Part shown: one piece after another, positions 1-12,017 of the stretch
How positions within the stretch are numbered: position 1 is the stretch's first letter
Layout of the letters: every line of letters begins with the position of its first letter
Assembly: GCA_011800155.1 (NCBI GenBank)
Contig: CM022371.1
Span: 2,666,001-2,730,000 of the forward strand
Reading direction: 5' to 3'
Length of the DNA stretch: 64,000 nt
DNA from: Flammulina velutipes
Taxonomy: Eukaryota > Basidiomycota > Agaricomycetes > Agaricales > Physalacriaceae
Position numbers and translations under genes: made by a program
Notes under the pieces: model-generated
What the model was told of the DNA's origin: nothing
What the model saw: the letters and a program-made list of their open reading frames with translations, nothing else
Database searches by the model: none

Positions 1-550
1 CGGGTTTTGTGTGAGAAGGAAAGGAGCTATGTCTCGTAGGTCGTCATGATCTCCTTGCTGTGAAAGAGCTAGACTCTATGACAACCGCCCCAACGCCGGT
101 TGTTTCTAGCGCTTTCCGCCACCTAGTCGACGAAACATGATCGTTGGTTTGCACGGCTTCCCGCGATATCGACAGCTAGATTTCGGCATGGGGAAAAAGG
201 CATTTACAACTACGCCCCGTATTTTGCCCGTATTCCTAAACGTGATGCTTCTGTGGCGACATGCCAAATTCTGATGAAGCGCTTTGACCTTCAGTTAGGG
301 TGGCTAACCTGCAGAATGTTAACGAACGAGAAAGCCCCTTGAATTACTTACATATTAGCAAGGCCCGAAGAAAATTCTGACCGTTCTCTAATACGTAGGC
401 TCTCGATGTTGTGTTGTGCCCCGAGGATAGGCTGCTCGATGAGACGCCGCGAGGGGATTCACCTGGGATTGGCTGGCCAAGACGCCAATGGTGAGAAGAA
501 GAAGTCGCGCGTTCGAGGGTTGCTATTCGCTATGCTTAACGATTGATATA
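1..550. other. Left-edge non-coding stretch
   Basis: I see no open frame of useful length and no recognisable motif on either strand here. It probably holds the 3' flank of the NDUFS8 gene that ends nearby on the minus strand, and flank of a gene lying outside the window. Confidence 0.5.
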
Positions 551-1630
551 TTAGACTATACAGACAGGCAATCGAACTCCAACTGTGATAGAGGCTCTAG
601 TGTAAATCACCGGTAGACATGTTCGGCTTGGGTAGACAATCAGTCCCAGCCGATGACCGAAATGAACAAACGTACCATGTAAGTTTGCAGCGATTTCAGC
701 CTCCGCCCTGTCTCCATTCATAAGAAGCTTTTCCTTGTTGTATAACAGCTCTTCACGCGTCTCGGTGGAGAACTCCTGGTTTTGCGCTGTAAACGGCGAT
801 GATTAGACGAGTAGAGGGCTATGTATTTGGCAGACGCACTCTCGACAATCGCGTCTACTGGGCAGGCCTCCTGGCAGAAACCACAATAGATGCATTTTGT
901 CATGTCGATATCTTGGATGGAAACACATTAGCAATGCAACAGGTTCACATAGGGATTCTGTACCGTATTTGGTAGTTCTTCTCGAGCCGTCCAAGCGCGC
1001 TTCACTTTCGATGGTGATGGCCTGAGCTGGACAGATGGCTTCGCAAAGTTTACATGCTATCAGTCGCGGCAGAAGTGTCAAATGTGTCCAAGAAGAAAAA
1101 GGGTTTATTGTACTCACCGATGCACCTCTCCTCACCGCTGGGGTAGCGCCGTAAAGCATGTTCACCTCTAAACCGAGGCGACAAAGGTCCCTTCTCAAAC
1201 GGATACATGATTGTGTATGGCGGTCGGAAGAAGTTCTCTACGACGACCCACATGCCTGCCACATTGTGAGCAAGCTTCGAGCAGAACGACAGACTTGACA
1301 CGTACCCCGCATGATTTCGGTAAGGAAAAAGAGATGGACGGCTTTGTTCAGCGCGCTCGGGCCTGTCTTGTACGGATTCAAGTCGTTGCCCTTCTCGTCG
1401 AACAGAACGGGGTCTGCGCTGCGATGCAGATGCAGATGCTTCATGTCGCTGTGAAGCTCTTTCTGGCGGAAACCCAAGTTTGCATCGCGCGCGCACGGAG
1501 TGGTCGAAATGAGCCGTCTAGCAATGAGAACAGAGCTCGCAGATGTTGTCGTCGTCGAGAGCGACGATGAAGAGGCGCATATAAGCCTCGGGGCGGCGGC
1601 GAAGGCGCGTTGGCGGGCGATGGAGACCAT
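551..1630 (-). CDS. NDUFS8: NADH:ubiquinone oxidoreductase 23-kDa (TYKY/NDUFS8-type) subunit
   Basis: This is the complex I peripheral-arm subunit that carries iron-sulfur clusters N6a and N6b and passes electrons toward the quinone site in mitochondria. Two ferredoxin-type 4Fe-4S motifs are visible: [13 protein letters not shown] near 1060 and [16 protein letters not shown] near 870. The N-terminus is Arg/Ser/Thr-rich with few acids, as expected of a mitochondrial presequence. A typical family stretch ([21 protein letters not shown]) follows a short intron near 1300. At least three introns are needed. The conserved C-terminal part (EIAANLH) is readable near 690, but the last few codons are unclear. 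Reading straight through gives a 40-residue tail ending at 551, whereas family members usually stop within about 6 residues, so a last intron is likely. The gene is divergent from the prefoldin gene, with 128 bp between the starts. Confidence 0.93.
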
Positions 1631-1758
1631 GGTGGTCGACGTTGCCCAAGATGTTCAGGAAATACTCACGTCACACCCCGGTCACGTCCCGCTCCGAGCC
1701 AATCAGATTCTTGGAATTGCCTTCGACTCGACACTGACGACAACGACGACGAAAAATA

Positions 1759-2305
1759 ATGGCATCCAAAGCAAAATCAAAGGCTCCTCAACTCTCTAAC
1801 CAAGGTTTGTATGCTTTGTACAACAGAAATCACCTTCAATTATATTAGCCAGAGATACAGCAAAATTTTAATCAGTACACGAAGGAACTACAGAACATCG
1901 CCGGCAAGATTGGCGAGCTTGAAGGCGAAGCGGACGAGCATACGTAGGTGCTGCTCTCAGTGCACTACTCCTGTCTAATCTGAATACCAGCCTCGTATTG
2001 ACGACGCTGAACGATACATTGGAGAAAGACCCAGATCGCAAATGTTTCCGCCTAATTGGAGGCGTGCTTGTTGAGCGGACAGTCAAGGACGTTGTGCCCG
2101 CGCTGACCACCAACAAAGAGGGAGTGAGTGCTTGCTTTTTTGAGTCCTACAGCAGCAGCTGATGCCCTCAAAGATCAGACAAGTCGTATCTAGTCTCACG
2201 GCCCAGTACAAGGCCAAAGAGACGGAGTTTGAGACGTTCAAAGAAACGTACAAGATCACACCCGTTGCATGGTCTGTGCCCTTGCCATTGCTAGCCCTAG
2301 AATAA
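1759..2305 (+). CDS. GIM4: Prefoldin subunit 2 (GIM4-like)
   Basis: This is a beta-type subunit of the hexameric prefoldin chaperone, which hands nascent actin and tubulin to the CCT chaperonin in the cytosol. Exons join as: MASKAKSKAPQLSNQ (1759-1804), EIQQNFNQYTKELQNIAGKI (from 1853), then LVLTTLNDTLEKDPDRKCFR and LIGGVLVERTVKDVVPALTT, and finally the second helix SSLTAQYKAKETEFETFKE. This matches the family pattern of helix, two-strand hairpin (CFRLIGGVLVE) and helix. The length of about 115-125 aa fits. The C-terminus is uncertain. Reading through gives a stop at 2303-2305, and using the GT at about 2271 gives an almost identical short tail. The start codon has AAAAATA upstream and no competing ATG. 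Confidence 0.92.
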
Positions 2306-2740
2306 TGCTGACGATCCTTGCAGAGTCTTCCGGACGATCGTGTATTCGAGTTGTATGTAAAGAGAAAACTTTGGTGTACTTTGAAGTCTTGAACTTTGAA
2401 CTTGTGAAGCTCGGCAGGCACAAGCCAGGCACAGGTGCTTTGAACTCTCTGCGAACTTTCTGCTGGAAACCTCAACGTATTCAACTCGTTCTTGCTATTC
2501 CTTAGTTCCAACTGACCGCCTCTCAAGTCTCTGGACTGTACAAGGTCGCTTGTTGATCACCCATCTTCTAAAGATCGTCCTAAAGCCATGCTGATCCACA
2601 TGATGCCGAAACCATTGGCATCAGTAGCAACCCTCGGAACCACGTAGTTTTTTCCTTCTCTCTTTCACACCACAAGCATCCCCCGTCCCGGACCCGCTCT
2701 CACTGTGTCTAACGACCCCCACACATTCATTTCCTCAGCT

Positions 2741-3387
2741 ATGATCTTCATCACTCACCATCTTTTGTCCATCATCCTCGCTCTCGCTGGGCTTTCCATG
2801 GCCTCATCTCCCCGCATGCAGAAAAAGCACACCACAAGAGGCCTCTTCGATCAGTTCCAGTTTTTGAGCGCCCATAATAGCGTCCGTATCCAACACGGGG
2901 CCAATATGCTCACTTGGTCCGCTAAACTCGCCGAAGCCGCGGAATCCTGGGCGGACTCATGCCAATTTACGCACACAAGCGGAGTTCTTGCCGATGGAAC
3001 AGCGTACGGCGAAAACATGGTCGCTGCTGCTGGAGAGCTACCCATAGCGACCGCCGTGGAAGCCTTCCTGTCAGATCAGAGTGCGTACTTACTAGACTCG
3101 TCGCCTTTCCCATATTTACAATTCATCTCTATTCCAGGCTCATTCACCTTGGATCCTCCGACATATAACCACTTTTCCCAGGTTATCTGGAAAGGGACGA
3201 CCGAAGTGGGATGTGCGCGTCGCACGCAATGTGGGGACGTCTTCGACGAAGATACCACTCTAGTCGCATGTTTCTATGGGCCGCCGGGAAATGTTGTCGG
3301 TCAACTTGCGTGCGTTCTGCGTTAGGCTATTCCTGATATCCAATGTCGATCTAACTTTGCATGAACAGGGATAACATCCAGCTTTAG
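2741..3387 (+). CDS. Secreted CAP-superfamily (SCP/PR-1-like) protein
   Basis: This is a secreted cysteine-rich protein of the CAP (SCP/TAPS, PR-1) superfamily. Fungal members such as yeast Pry proteins bind sterols and lipids outside the cell. Three exons fit (2741-3080, 3138-3309, 3369-3387) with introns of 57 and 59 nt. A signal peptide is clear (hydrophobic HHLLSIILALAGLSMASS). The CAP core follows: FLSAHNSVRIQHGANMLTW, a tetrad His in AHN, then AEAAESWADSC, then GENM, then the second His in HFSQVIWKGTTEVGCA, and finally VACFYGPPGN. The tail is short (GQLADNIQL), so there is no GPI anchor and no Ser-rich linker. An in-frame GTG at 2705 is ignored in favour of the ATG directly before the signal peptide. 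Confidence 0.93.
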
Positions 3388-3746
3388 TCTTCTTTCTCCA
3401 CAATCATCCGTCCGGAGTGTCACTCACTGCCTCCGAACTCTCTTCCGGGGTCTGCGACCTCCACTGTACTTATCATCTTCTTTCGGTCCAATTTTTTCGG
3501 ACTTGCTGTGTTTGCTATTAATCTTGTTTAGCGCAATTGATAGGCTTCTGTATGTCTAAACTCATGCACTAAATATCGACAGGTACACGGCCTCGGTCAT
3601 GCTCAACGCCACTTCATTCTAGGAACTCGGCCTTACTGAATCCGTTGTGATATGTCTTTCACTCTAATTACGACAGAAAAGGTCTAGTGTAAGTTTACTA
3701 TCAATTGCCCGACACCGCATCCGCAGGAGTAAAAAAGCTAAAATAT

Positions 3747-6700
3747 CTATTGCGCCACTTTCTCATTAAAGTAAACCTGACCGTTGCGGCAAAGACCGTA
3801 CCGCGTCTTGATCATGCCTTCCTCCTTAGTACTGATAGGAATCCAAAACTCTGACTTGTTATTCTCGCTATCGTCCAGACTCCCTGGAGCAAGGGCCCGG
3901 ATTGGTCGCGTAGATGACTTGCGCGCGCGTTCCAGTCTCTCCAACTCGACTAGTAAATGGAATATGTGGTGAAACACTTCCGACACCGTTAAAGGCGTGC
4001 GCAGTAGCTCCGAAATCGAAGACAGATGCATTGGTGGTAGGTTTTGGAAGCTGTATCACGTCCCGCGCAAGGGCGTACCGTGAACGTGCAGACGTCCAAC
4101 CTGAGATGTCAATGGGATCGCCTCGAGTGATTTGCTCGACAGGACGTCGGCCTTGTCCAATTTGATCATAGAGAGGTTCTTGAATCGGCACTCCAAAATA
4201 TTGGTGAGGCGAAGTAATGGGACTAGAGATATCGAACGATCGTTGTCCATAATTAGGCAACGGGGATGTGACGGGGTGCAGCGCGAATGTTTCCCTGTTG
4301 TTGTGAAGATCGAGTACCGAGCGCTCTGGGACGTAGTCCTGAGATCGGCGAATGAACAGATCCTTCCCAACGTTTGAGCGCAAATTTTCCAGATCGAAAT
4401 CCAAAGGCTCGGGAGTATGGGTAACATGGTGTAGATTCGGGGATGATACGAGGGGATCGGAAGATTGTGCTCTGCGGCTATTCTCTTTGTAGGTTCCAGT
4501 CATAGCACCAGGTCCATGACGGAGAGTAGAACATTCTTCTGTTGGGTCGGAATGTATTTGAGATAAGCCCTGTTCGATAGGTGCGGCGCAGGCGGATATT
4601 GGGGTATGGGGAAGAATGGGAGATGCATTTTCAGCGTTGGCAGTACGGCGACGAATATCGGTCAATGGAGAGGCTACGCGAGACTGGGAAATCGGCGAAT
4701 TCCTCGGTGAACCGCCTTTGCGTGGAGGTGGTGTCGGAGTAACACGATCGTCACGGGCTTCGAGAAGAGGAGGAACAGTCACTGCGTCCAATCCTTTAGA
4801 CAGAGTCTTTTGTTCGACCGCAGCTTCCGCGTCGACACACGGTTGAGGGGCAATAGGCGCGAGAGGCTCCAACCTAAACGCGAAACCTTTGCCCGGTTGA
4901 AACTCGCGAGTAACAGTGGTGGATGCAACAGAAAATGATCTAGCTGGAGGGGGAATGTACTTTGGACCGCTTGACTTGTCTCGAAGCTGAGCACGCCAGC
5001 TGGTAGGGTTCCCAGCTCTCCAAGAAAGCGTGTCAGAGTGTCTTTTTGTACGCTTCGGTATGCTCGGGTCCAAAAGGCGAGGATCGCCATTATCATCTAC
5101 CGCAACCGCTGGGGGAGACACACTTTGCCCTTCAATGTGGGTGGAGGGGTAGAGACCCGAGCAGTCATCTGTACTCGATGCACTACGCGGTTCATGGGAA
5201 GACGAGCGTTGCCGTTTTCGAGGTGAAATGGAATCCATAGCTGCGAGGTTCTTAGACTTGATTTCTGGCGGAGTTGATTCTGAAAAGGTCATCAGCCCTC
5301 AGAGTCAACAACGAAAGGGGGAAAGGCTGACTAGATATTCCCTGAACCTCATTTTCGATTTCATGGTAAAGCTCTGGAGAGGTAACTTTCGACGTGTCTG
5401 TCACAGACTGGGCATCGGTCCCGGCATGAAGTAACGCGATGTCTGGCTCATCTGAGTTACAAACTATCTCGTAAATTGTTCCAGCCATGTTGGCTGTAGA
5501 GGCTCACCTCTGTCGATGGAAATTCCAGCGTCCAATACTTGTCTTCTAGGCAAGGATATTCGAGGAATTACCCATCCATCATCAACGCCCAGGTGGTCCA
5601 CGTCAATAGAGGACGCTGTGAGTATTGCCAGTGGATTGGATTGAACATTCGCGCGAATCTCCTCGGCAATGCAAAACGATGTTTTGGCTTGCTCAGGAAA
5701 GGGAGGATGTTGCAATCCGCGATCGTCATGATTGACTCCGCGTCTTTCGTCCCATTCCTTTAACCAATTATTCGGATGGTACATTTCTTCGCCTCCGTCT
5801 GTTTTTGAAATCGTTTATTTAGACAATGAATGTAGGCGGGGTTGAAGGCTCGCTTACCTGCTTCTACCGGAGAGCGATCTTCGGAAGTATGGCTTGCAGG
5901 TGAATTATTATCGTTCATGTGGATTATTGTCGATGGGTTGAAACTCTGGATGGGCTCCGAAGTGTTTGCTCGAGGTAAGTCTCTGTATTGGTGATGTTGC
6001 GACGTTTGCATTTCCGTAGGCGCGTTGCGAGAGTTGGCTCGTTTGATATGCATAGATTCTGGTTTTACAGCATTCGTCTCCTGGACATTGGGAGCGGCAG
6101 GCAATTTGGACCTGATAACGCCTGCCTGCGAACCGGCGTTTGGTGACTGACCACCTAAGAGAGATGAATCTTGAGTACGGGAAAACTCTACATCGACAGA
6201 GCCATGGTTTGAGTCATCCGGTGCTGCCGCCCAGTTAGGTCGTTCGTATGTGTGTTGAGACTTGTCGATACGCTTGGTCTTTTCGACAATAGGTATGGCG
6301 ACTGTGAAAGGTAAAGGCCGCGAAAGCACTGTGGCAGCAAGGTCGGGAAAATTTCTGGCGAGCTGGACGACTGTAAGATTCGCATTTGGAAAAAGAAGGG
6401 CAAACTCACATTTGCAGCTTCGGCGTACGTGGAGATCTCAATAACTTTCTTTGAGACCGACGACGCATCTTGGACATCTATATTGGCGAGCGCGGCAGTA
6501 AGGGTAGCCTAGGATGACGGTTAGACACTGGATGATCCTCCATGACAGAGTATATGCGCACAAGATCGACGTCTGGGCTGCCCGTGGAAGAGAGTCCTTG
6601 TTTACGCTTATGGTTATAGTCTGGCATGCGGTTAGTAGCTGCCCAGGTCATTTCAGAGCGATCTTACTTGTGATACCGCTCTTTCGCGTCGAAGAGGCTG

Positions 6701-6904
6701 GCAATGGTGCAGCTGGGCTTCTAGTACGAGGCGTGGTCCTCTTTACAGCCTGGATTTGAGATTCTAAGTGAAGTTCGACTACGCGTTGTCGAAGACGTAC
6801 CTTCTTGTCAAAGGCGAGCTTATCCTTCAAAGTCTCGATGAGCGTTGGAGAAGCGATGAGGCTACACTGATACTTACGGTAGCCTTGCGGGTGTTATTGG
6901 GCAT
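3747..6904 (-). CDS. Large low-complexity protein, function unknown
   Basis: I do not recognise this gene. At least seven exons run from ATG 6904 (MPNNTRKATTLKDKL) to a stop at 3747, giving roughly 950-1000 aa. After a basic N-terminus there is one well-ordered segment near 6500-6290, predicted helical (ALANIDVQDASSVSKKVIEI, then YAEAANVVQLARNFPDLAA). A long Ser/Pro/Asn-rich region without obvious domains follows. It contains the basic cluster SPRKRQRSSS near 5220, a plausible nuclear signal. The C-terminus is again ordered, with a helix (SISELLRTPLTVSEVFHHIF, then LLVELERLERARK) and a final strand-like piece ending KVAQ. Introns of 43 nt near 4060 and 5490 are needed to keep frame. A nuclear scaffold or regulatory role is only a guess. 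Confidence 0.7.
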
Positions 6905-7316
6905 GATACTGGCTGCGCAGTCCTATGGGCGAGGATAGTGGTGGTCAAAGTGAGAGATTGGAGGGAGCCCAGTGTGATTTCCTGGAGTGGCTGCTTGACG
7001 TGGACTTGCGCCAATTGGAAGACCCTCCAGACGCGTCACATATTAAGCCCAAAATGGGAAAACACCAATTCAAAGCGGTTTTCCAGCACAAGTTATCCTT
7101 CCGAAGCATTTCACAGTTTTTCATGCCGCGTATTGACCTGCAAAGATCGCCTTCAAGATGGTATGAAGTAAAGAAGCGCCGCAACGGCATAGCCGGATCA
7201 CTCAAGTGGATCAAAATGCTGATCAAAGGCGCCGTTGTCCAGAGCCTGTCACTCCTTCGTTCTCACTGTCAGTTTCAACCTCAGGCTGCGCCTTTCTTTG
7301 CCCTTTCAAACTTCCA
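6905..7316. other. Divergent intergenic region
   Basis: This lies between the start of the unknown protein (-) and the SDR gene (+). Overlapping open frames exist on both strands at about 6925-7430, but neither shows a domain or plausible exon ends. I take the stretch as 5' flank shared by the two genes. Confidence 0.5.
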
Positions 7317-8849
7317 ATGTCAAACGTTGTCGACCCTTCAGCCATCTTCGATTCGTTCGACGTCGACCTCGTCGTTAAAGTCCTTTCTCACACCTTATTC
7401 AGTATGCACGCCTACCTCCTCGTCATGAGTTATGCACTCATCAATAGAACAGGTCCTTTCTTCATTGTATTCGTCCCCATCTTCTACTATTTCCAGGGCG
7501 CAAAGATCACCGAACCAGTCATCTATCTCCCCGTCGCATATTATCTCGTCATTTCCTTGTTCTGTACGTGTTCCTCCACTCCCCGAAGAAGAATTATTGA
7601 CCGGTTCATGCCCATAGGGTTTGTGAAATGGTACTCCCTACTCTATCGCAACCAAGGCAGTCTTTTCTTCGCACCATCGAGGTTTGACTGGGGCGAGCAG
7701 ATCGTCGTTATCACTGGCGGTCCGTCCCTTGTCTGAACTCACTGCATAGGTCTTAATTCATCATCACAGGTTCTTCTGGTATTGGTGAATTACTCGCCAA
7801 TACTCTCGCGGTTAGAAATGTCAACGTCGTAGTTCTGGATGTCAAGCCAATTGAGACTGAAAACTGTACGTGTGTTCACCTCGTGGACTTCAATCGTCTC
7901 ATCTGTGTCAAGACAACATCACGTACTATAAATGTGACGTATCGAAATGGGAAGAAGTGGAAGCTGTGGCTAAACGCATACGTGAGGAGGTACACATCAT
8001 AAGTTGTCAATATTTCCTTGAGCTTATATACGTTACAGCTCGGTGACCCTACGATACTGGTCAACAACGCTGGCGTTGTACAGGGAAAGCTTATAATTGA
8101 CCTTTCGGCAGAAGATGTACAACAGTGCGACCTCGTTCATCTTCCCATGCCCATTTCTTATGATCCTTTCAGGACCTTCGGTGTCAATACTCTCTCTCAC
8201 TTTTGGATTCTGAAAGCTTTCTTGCCGTCAATGATCGAGAAAAAAACGGGGCATATAGTACGGTCTACGCTGCTTATTGCAATCAAATCTAACACCAATA
8301 TAGGTGACCGTATCTTCAATCCTGGGGTATACAGGTGTTGTGCGCATGTCCGACTACAATGCCTCCAAGTCTGGTCTGAATACTCTTCATGAAACTTTGC
8401 GCTACGAGCTGGACAAGGTGTACGTGGTATGGTTGCATTTACGATGTTTACTCACAACAGAACTACCAAGGTACAAGACTCCGGCTATCCGTACAACTCT
8501 GGTCCTCCCTGGACGCGTCTTGACACCACTCTTTAAATATACGAGGATGTCACCGTCGCCTTTCCGCAAGTTCTTCATGCCAGACGTACCTCCCGTTGCG
8601 GTTGTCAAGAAGATAATTGCTGCGTTAGACGATCAACACTCTCAAAAGATCATATTGCCATTCTATGGACATTTCATGCCTCTACTGCAGCAACTCCCAA
8701 GTTTCCTCAGGGATTTTGCATCATGGGTGAGCTCGCCACCTCGGTTCCGGGCTCTCCTTCCTCATGTTTTACAGATCACGTCTGCTGATGAGAGCATGAA
8801 CGATTTCCAGAAGGTCTCCGGGCTTCGAGAGAACGAGAAAAAGGCTTAG
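7317..8849 (+). CDS. Membrane-associated short-chain dehydrogenase/reductase (RDH10/DHRS-type)
   Basis: This is an NAD(P)-dependent oxidoreductase of the classical SDR family, probably acting on a lipid, sterol or retinoid-like substrate at ER or lipid-droplet membranes. About eight exons join in frame. The N-terminus is hydrophobic (PFFIVFVPIFYYFQG, then VIYLPVAYYLVISLFW). The Rossmann fold follows, with the nucleotide loop TGGSSGIG split by an intron near 7720, then VNNAG near 8060, the catalytic Ser in VSSILGYTG near 8310 and the catalytic YNASK near 8360. The cofactor Asp is in VVVLDVK. The C-terminus has a hydrophobic stretch (ILPFYGHFMPLLQQLPSFLR) that resembles the membrane tail of 17-beta-HSD11/RDH10 relatives. 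The exact substrate cannot be read from sequence. Confidence 0.92.
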
Positions 8850-9235
8850 GGTGACATCATCTGTAACGTACCTATCAATATTGTGGCGGTCCGGCGGACC
8901 ATCATTCCTTGTTGACGCGACATCGGTGCCACAATTGTTAATCCTATAAAACCCTTGTGGGCGTGGAGCGGTGTTCTTTCGTTTCCCTTCCATCCCCGCT
9001 GCCAGCAGTCAAGCAATCGTCCTCATTGAAGCGAATAGTCAACTGATCGGTCCATTGTCCTATTGGCACGACAAAGAGTCAGACGCAATCTATCAAAACA
9101 AAGACAATTTAGCCACGTTTCGGATGTGGCCATTGTCGCGGATTTGTTTTATAAGACAACCATTCCGTCGACCTTGTCCGTCCCCCACTTTCACGACATT
9201 TGAGACACACCAGGCCCCTCGCACGCATCCTCATC
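8850..9235. other. Intergenic, 3' flank of SDR and 5' flank of the acidic protein
   Basis: I see no coding signal that I can support. The stretch just before ATG 9236 is pyrimidine-rich (CCCCCACTTTC), as is common before fungal transcription starts. Confidence 0.4.
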
Positions 9236-10917
9236 ATGCCAGCATACCACACAAGAGACTTTGACGGAGACAGGATTTCTACGACATACTCTTCTGGCTC
9301 GCCTCTGACGCGCTGTACCATTTCAGCGATGGAGGCGTGGGAAAAAGCAGGCTGTGTCGATAAAGTGTCAGACTTGTCGTTGTCGTGTGCCATCCCAATC
9401 ATCTACGACGACGACGACGGCGACTACCAACATGATGCGTTCAACCCGACGACGACGACGCCTATCTTCAGTATTGACGACGATGCAAGGGGCCCTAACG
9501 AGGTATGTATACCAGCGGCAATGCTAGGGCCATTCAACTAATCACTCTTCTAGAAACAACCTTTCGTATCCCAATCTCGCTTAATCTCATCCAATACAAC
9601 TCATCTGACGGCCTCGAGTGCGTCGGACCCAGACGAGGACAGCACGTCTACCTCGTGTTCAGGTTTCCTACCCTTTGAGCGCCTGCGTCTGCACAGCAGA
9701 TCGGAGGATGACCTCGAACTCTCATCCGATTCTGAAGAGGAACATATCTTCCGCTACAGTCCCTTCCTGGATGCTGAGACTACCGAGATGGATCACTTCG
9801 ACGCAGCAGAAGATAATGTGCGTGCCAGTCGAGTCTAATGTCCTTCATTCGTGCTAATTGTTCTTAGGAAATCCTCCAATACGCATTCGCAGCTCGTTTA
9901 ATGGTCATTGACTCTGTATGCCCTGAAAAGGCGCCTCATATTATCATAACGCCTGCCGCCACAACGCCCTACGACGAATACATCGCCTGGTCGAATCGTC
10001 CTCAGCCACAGTGGTCCGAGCGTCTATATGTACCATACACCTCGCTGAGCACAGACTCTCTGCCGCCAATCCACTCCGACGAGGTGCAAAGGCCTCAAAT
10101 AACCACGCCTTTCACGCCACAGGCCAAGAAGGTGTTTAATCGGCGTAAATTCGAGCTCCAGGTATGTACCAGGTATTGCTTCATGAAATCTCGACTGAAC
10201 GTTGGCTCCTTAGATCGAGAGGGCATCTGTAGAACGCCTTGTTATGTACCGCGTCGTCACTGCGGTACAGCGACATGCAATCAAATTAGTTGTGAGTCAC
10301 AACACTTGTATTCATTGTCAATAATGAGCACTAATGATTTCGTTCAGGCTATCATTGCTGCGTCCGTGGCCAAGAGACTTCACCTCACAAGTGTGGATTT
10401 TGTTGATCCTCAAGCTCCATATAAGTGGACGGATCCTGCAGCACCATTACTCAGGTGGTTCACTCATCTACCTCGCACAATCGTCCTAGAGTCCAACGAT
10501 GCCTTCCGCGCACCTCATATCGTCCTTTCCGAGGCGCCTACCGAGAATCCATGGATCTCTTGGATGAACTCGTCCCCAGAACAACACCCATGCTGGTTGA
10601 CCATTCCTGGCCGACTGGCTGTATTCGACGTTCCGGACGATAATGAAAACGTGGATGTCGACGATGATAATCTCTCTACTTCGTCTTCCTCAGACGATGA
10701 GGCATTCGAGGTGGATACGCCTTGTCCAGGTTCTCCTATTTGTTTGGCCGACGAAGTAGAACTGGTGAATGATATGGATCTATCTTCCGTGGATTTTGAC
10801 CTCGACGAGGATGACGAGCCAGCCACCAAACCACAGGCATGGGGCGACGACGACGACTTACCTGCATTCGATGAGTGGTATCTGGATATCGCTCTGAGAA
10901 CAGGAGTCAATGTGTAG
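9236..10917 (+). CDS. Acidic protein of unknown function
   Basis: I do not recognise this gene. About five exons join from ATG 9236 to the stop at 10917 and give roughly 470 aa. The N-terminal third is Ser/Thr/Asp-rich, with a run of Asp codons near 9410. The middle has an ordered segment (EILQYAFAARLMVIDSVCPE, then KAPHIIITPAATTPYDEY). A short helical exon between 10213 and 10290 (IERASVERLVMYRVVTAVQR) continues into AIIAASVAKRLHLTSVDFVD. The C-terminal 120 residues are highly acidic (DDNENVDVDDDN, then FDLDEDDEP). An in-frame TTG upstream extends the frame, but ATG 9236 is the first true start. Acidic tails of this kind occur in nuclear and chromatin-associated proteins, but no function is assigned. 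Confidence 0.75.
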
Positions 10918-11465
10918 GTCAATGTCATGACACTTTCCCGTTTGCTCTACGTTGCTATTGTCTGATACCCTCGCACGCATCCTTATACCATTTCCCCCTT
11001 GCATTCTCGTCTCGTAACTTATTTCGCTCTGTCATCCTTGTACATCTTGTATCTTCTGTATTTTAGACAATTCTGTTGCTTCCAATGTCATGACCTCTCA
11101 CGACTGGCTCGCCATAACAATCCATAACGTTTTACGAAGTGTTCGATTGTTGAGGTGAATGTGGCGCAAGGTATGTCGGGTCTTCTTTCAAATTATTTAG
11201 TCGTCTCCGTCTTTCAGTGCATTTGGCAAGGAGAACCTGTCATTTGCGGAACCTTTATGTTTGGCTTAGCACAGGAATCCTGGTTTCAGTCTACTTAGAG
11301 AGATTCGGCTACCACCCCTTGCAGCCTCCCCCCTTCTCATACTGACAATGTTAATACATTCCATTCAATGATACATCTTGAGTTCTCAGCGCTCAGCATC
11401 AATCCGCAGTAGGGTCCAGACTGAACGGCGTGTTATGCCCGACATGAGTTCGATAGGATATCGAC
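10918..11465. other. Intergenic stretch
   Basis: This is T/C-rich sequence after the acidic protein gene, then the promoter of the next gene. No open frame or structured repeat is convincing. Confidence 0.45.
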
Positions 11466-11473
11466 TATATAAA
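11466..11473 (+). promoter_or_regulatory. TATA box of the small membrane protein gene
   Basis: TATATAAA lies 47 nt before ATG 11520 and sits within the near-palindrome GACTATATAAAGTC. Confidence 0.6.
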
Positions 11474-11519
11474 GTCCATCGTTATAGCGATATACCATCT
11501 CCCCTTCGTCTCACTTGGA

Positions 11520-12017
11520 ATGTCTGCAGCAGTATCTAGTCAAAGTGAGCAGCTCAGCTCGCTTTCTACATCAATAGCGCTCACATATTCCATAGCATAC
11601 CCTACCAATGGCATCGTCAGCGTAGTGAGAGCCTCCTCGGCTCCTTCTCAGTTTTCGCAGCCTGCCCCTTATGAAATCGTTTATTTGTCTACCGGCAAGA
11701 GTTTCGGAGGCGGCGATCTGGCTGGAGGGATAATCGGCGGCGTGGCGCTGGGTGCCCTACTTGCGACGATGTTCTTCTTCCTCTTTATGCGTCGTCAACG
11801 TGAGTTCCTCTTCTTCTGAATCGGCGGGAGACCAACACACGTTATAGGTGGGCGCCAAGGGGCGTGGGTCGTCAAATGGCTCAAATTGGAGCCTATGAGC
11901 TCGGTACCCCCTGCATATAGCGAGTCTGTTGATTCCAAGGTTATCTCGTATCCTCAAGAGAAGGTTCAGAAGCTTGAAATTGAGACGAGTGTCGTTGTCA
12001 CACAGTCTGCAGTCTGA
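11520..12017 (+). CDS. Small single-pass membrane protein, Ser-rich ectodomain
   Basis: Two exons (11520-11800 and 11849-12017) encode about 150 aa that I cannot assign to a named family. The N-terminal ~60 residues are Ser/Thr-rich without a cleavable signal. A Gly-rich lead (GGGDLAGGIIGGVALGALL) runs into one transmembrane segment (ATMFFFLFM), followed by RRQR as a positive-inside stop-transfer signal. The cytosolic tail contains a PPAY motif (SSVPPAYSES), a classic target of WW domains such as those of Rsp5/Nedd4 ubiquitin ligases. This layout resembles the many short fungal proteins with an extracellular Ser/Thr stalk, one helix and a PPxY tail. A sensor-like or sorting role is inference. 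Confidence 0.75.

Noticed and set aside
4040..4110. 28-nt intron in the large unknown gene
   Set aside because: Too short to splice. The donor GTCTGC 15 nt further upstream gives a 43-nt intron with the same acceptor and keeps frame.
6925..7428. Open frames on both strands before the SDR gene
   Set aside because: The frames mirror each other, lack domains and run into the SDR gene in the wrong frame.
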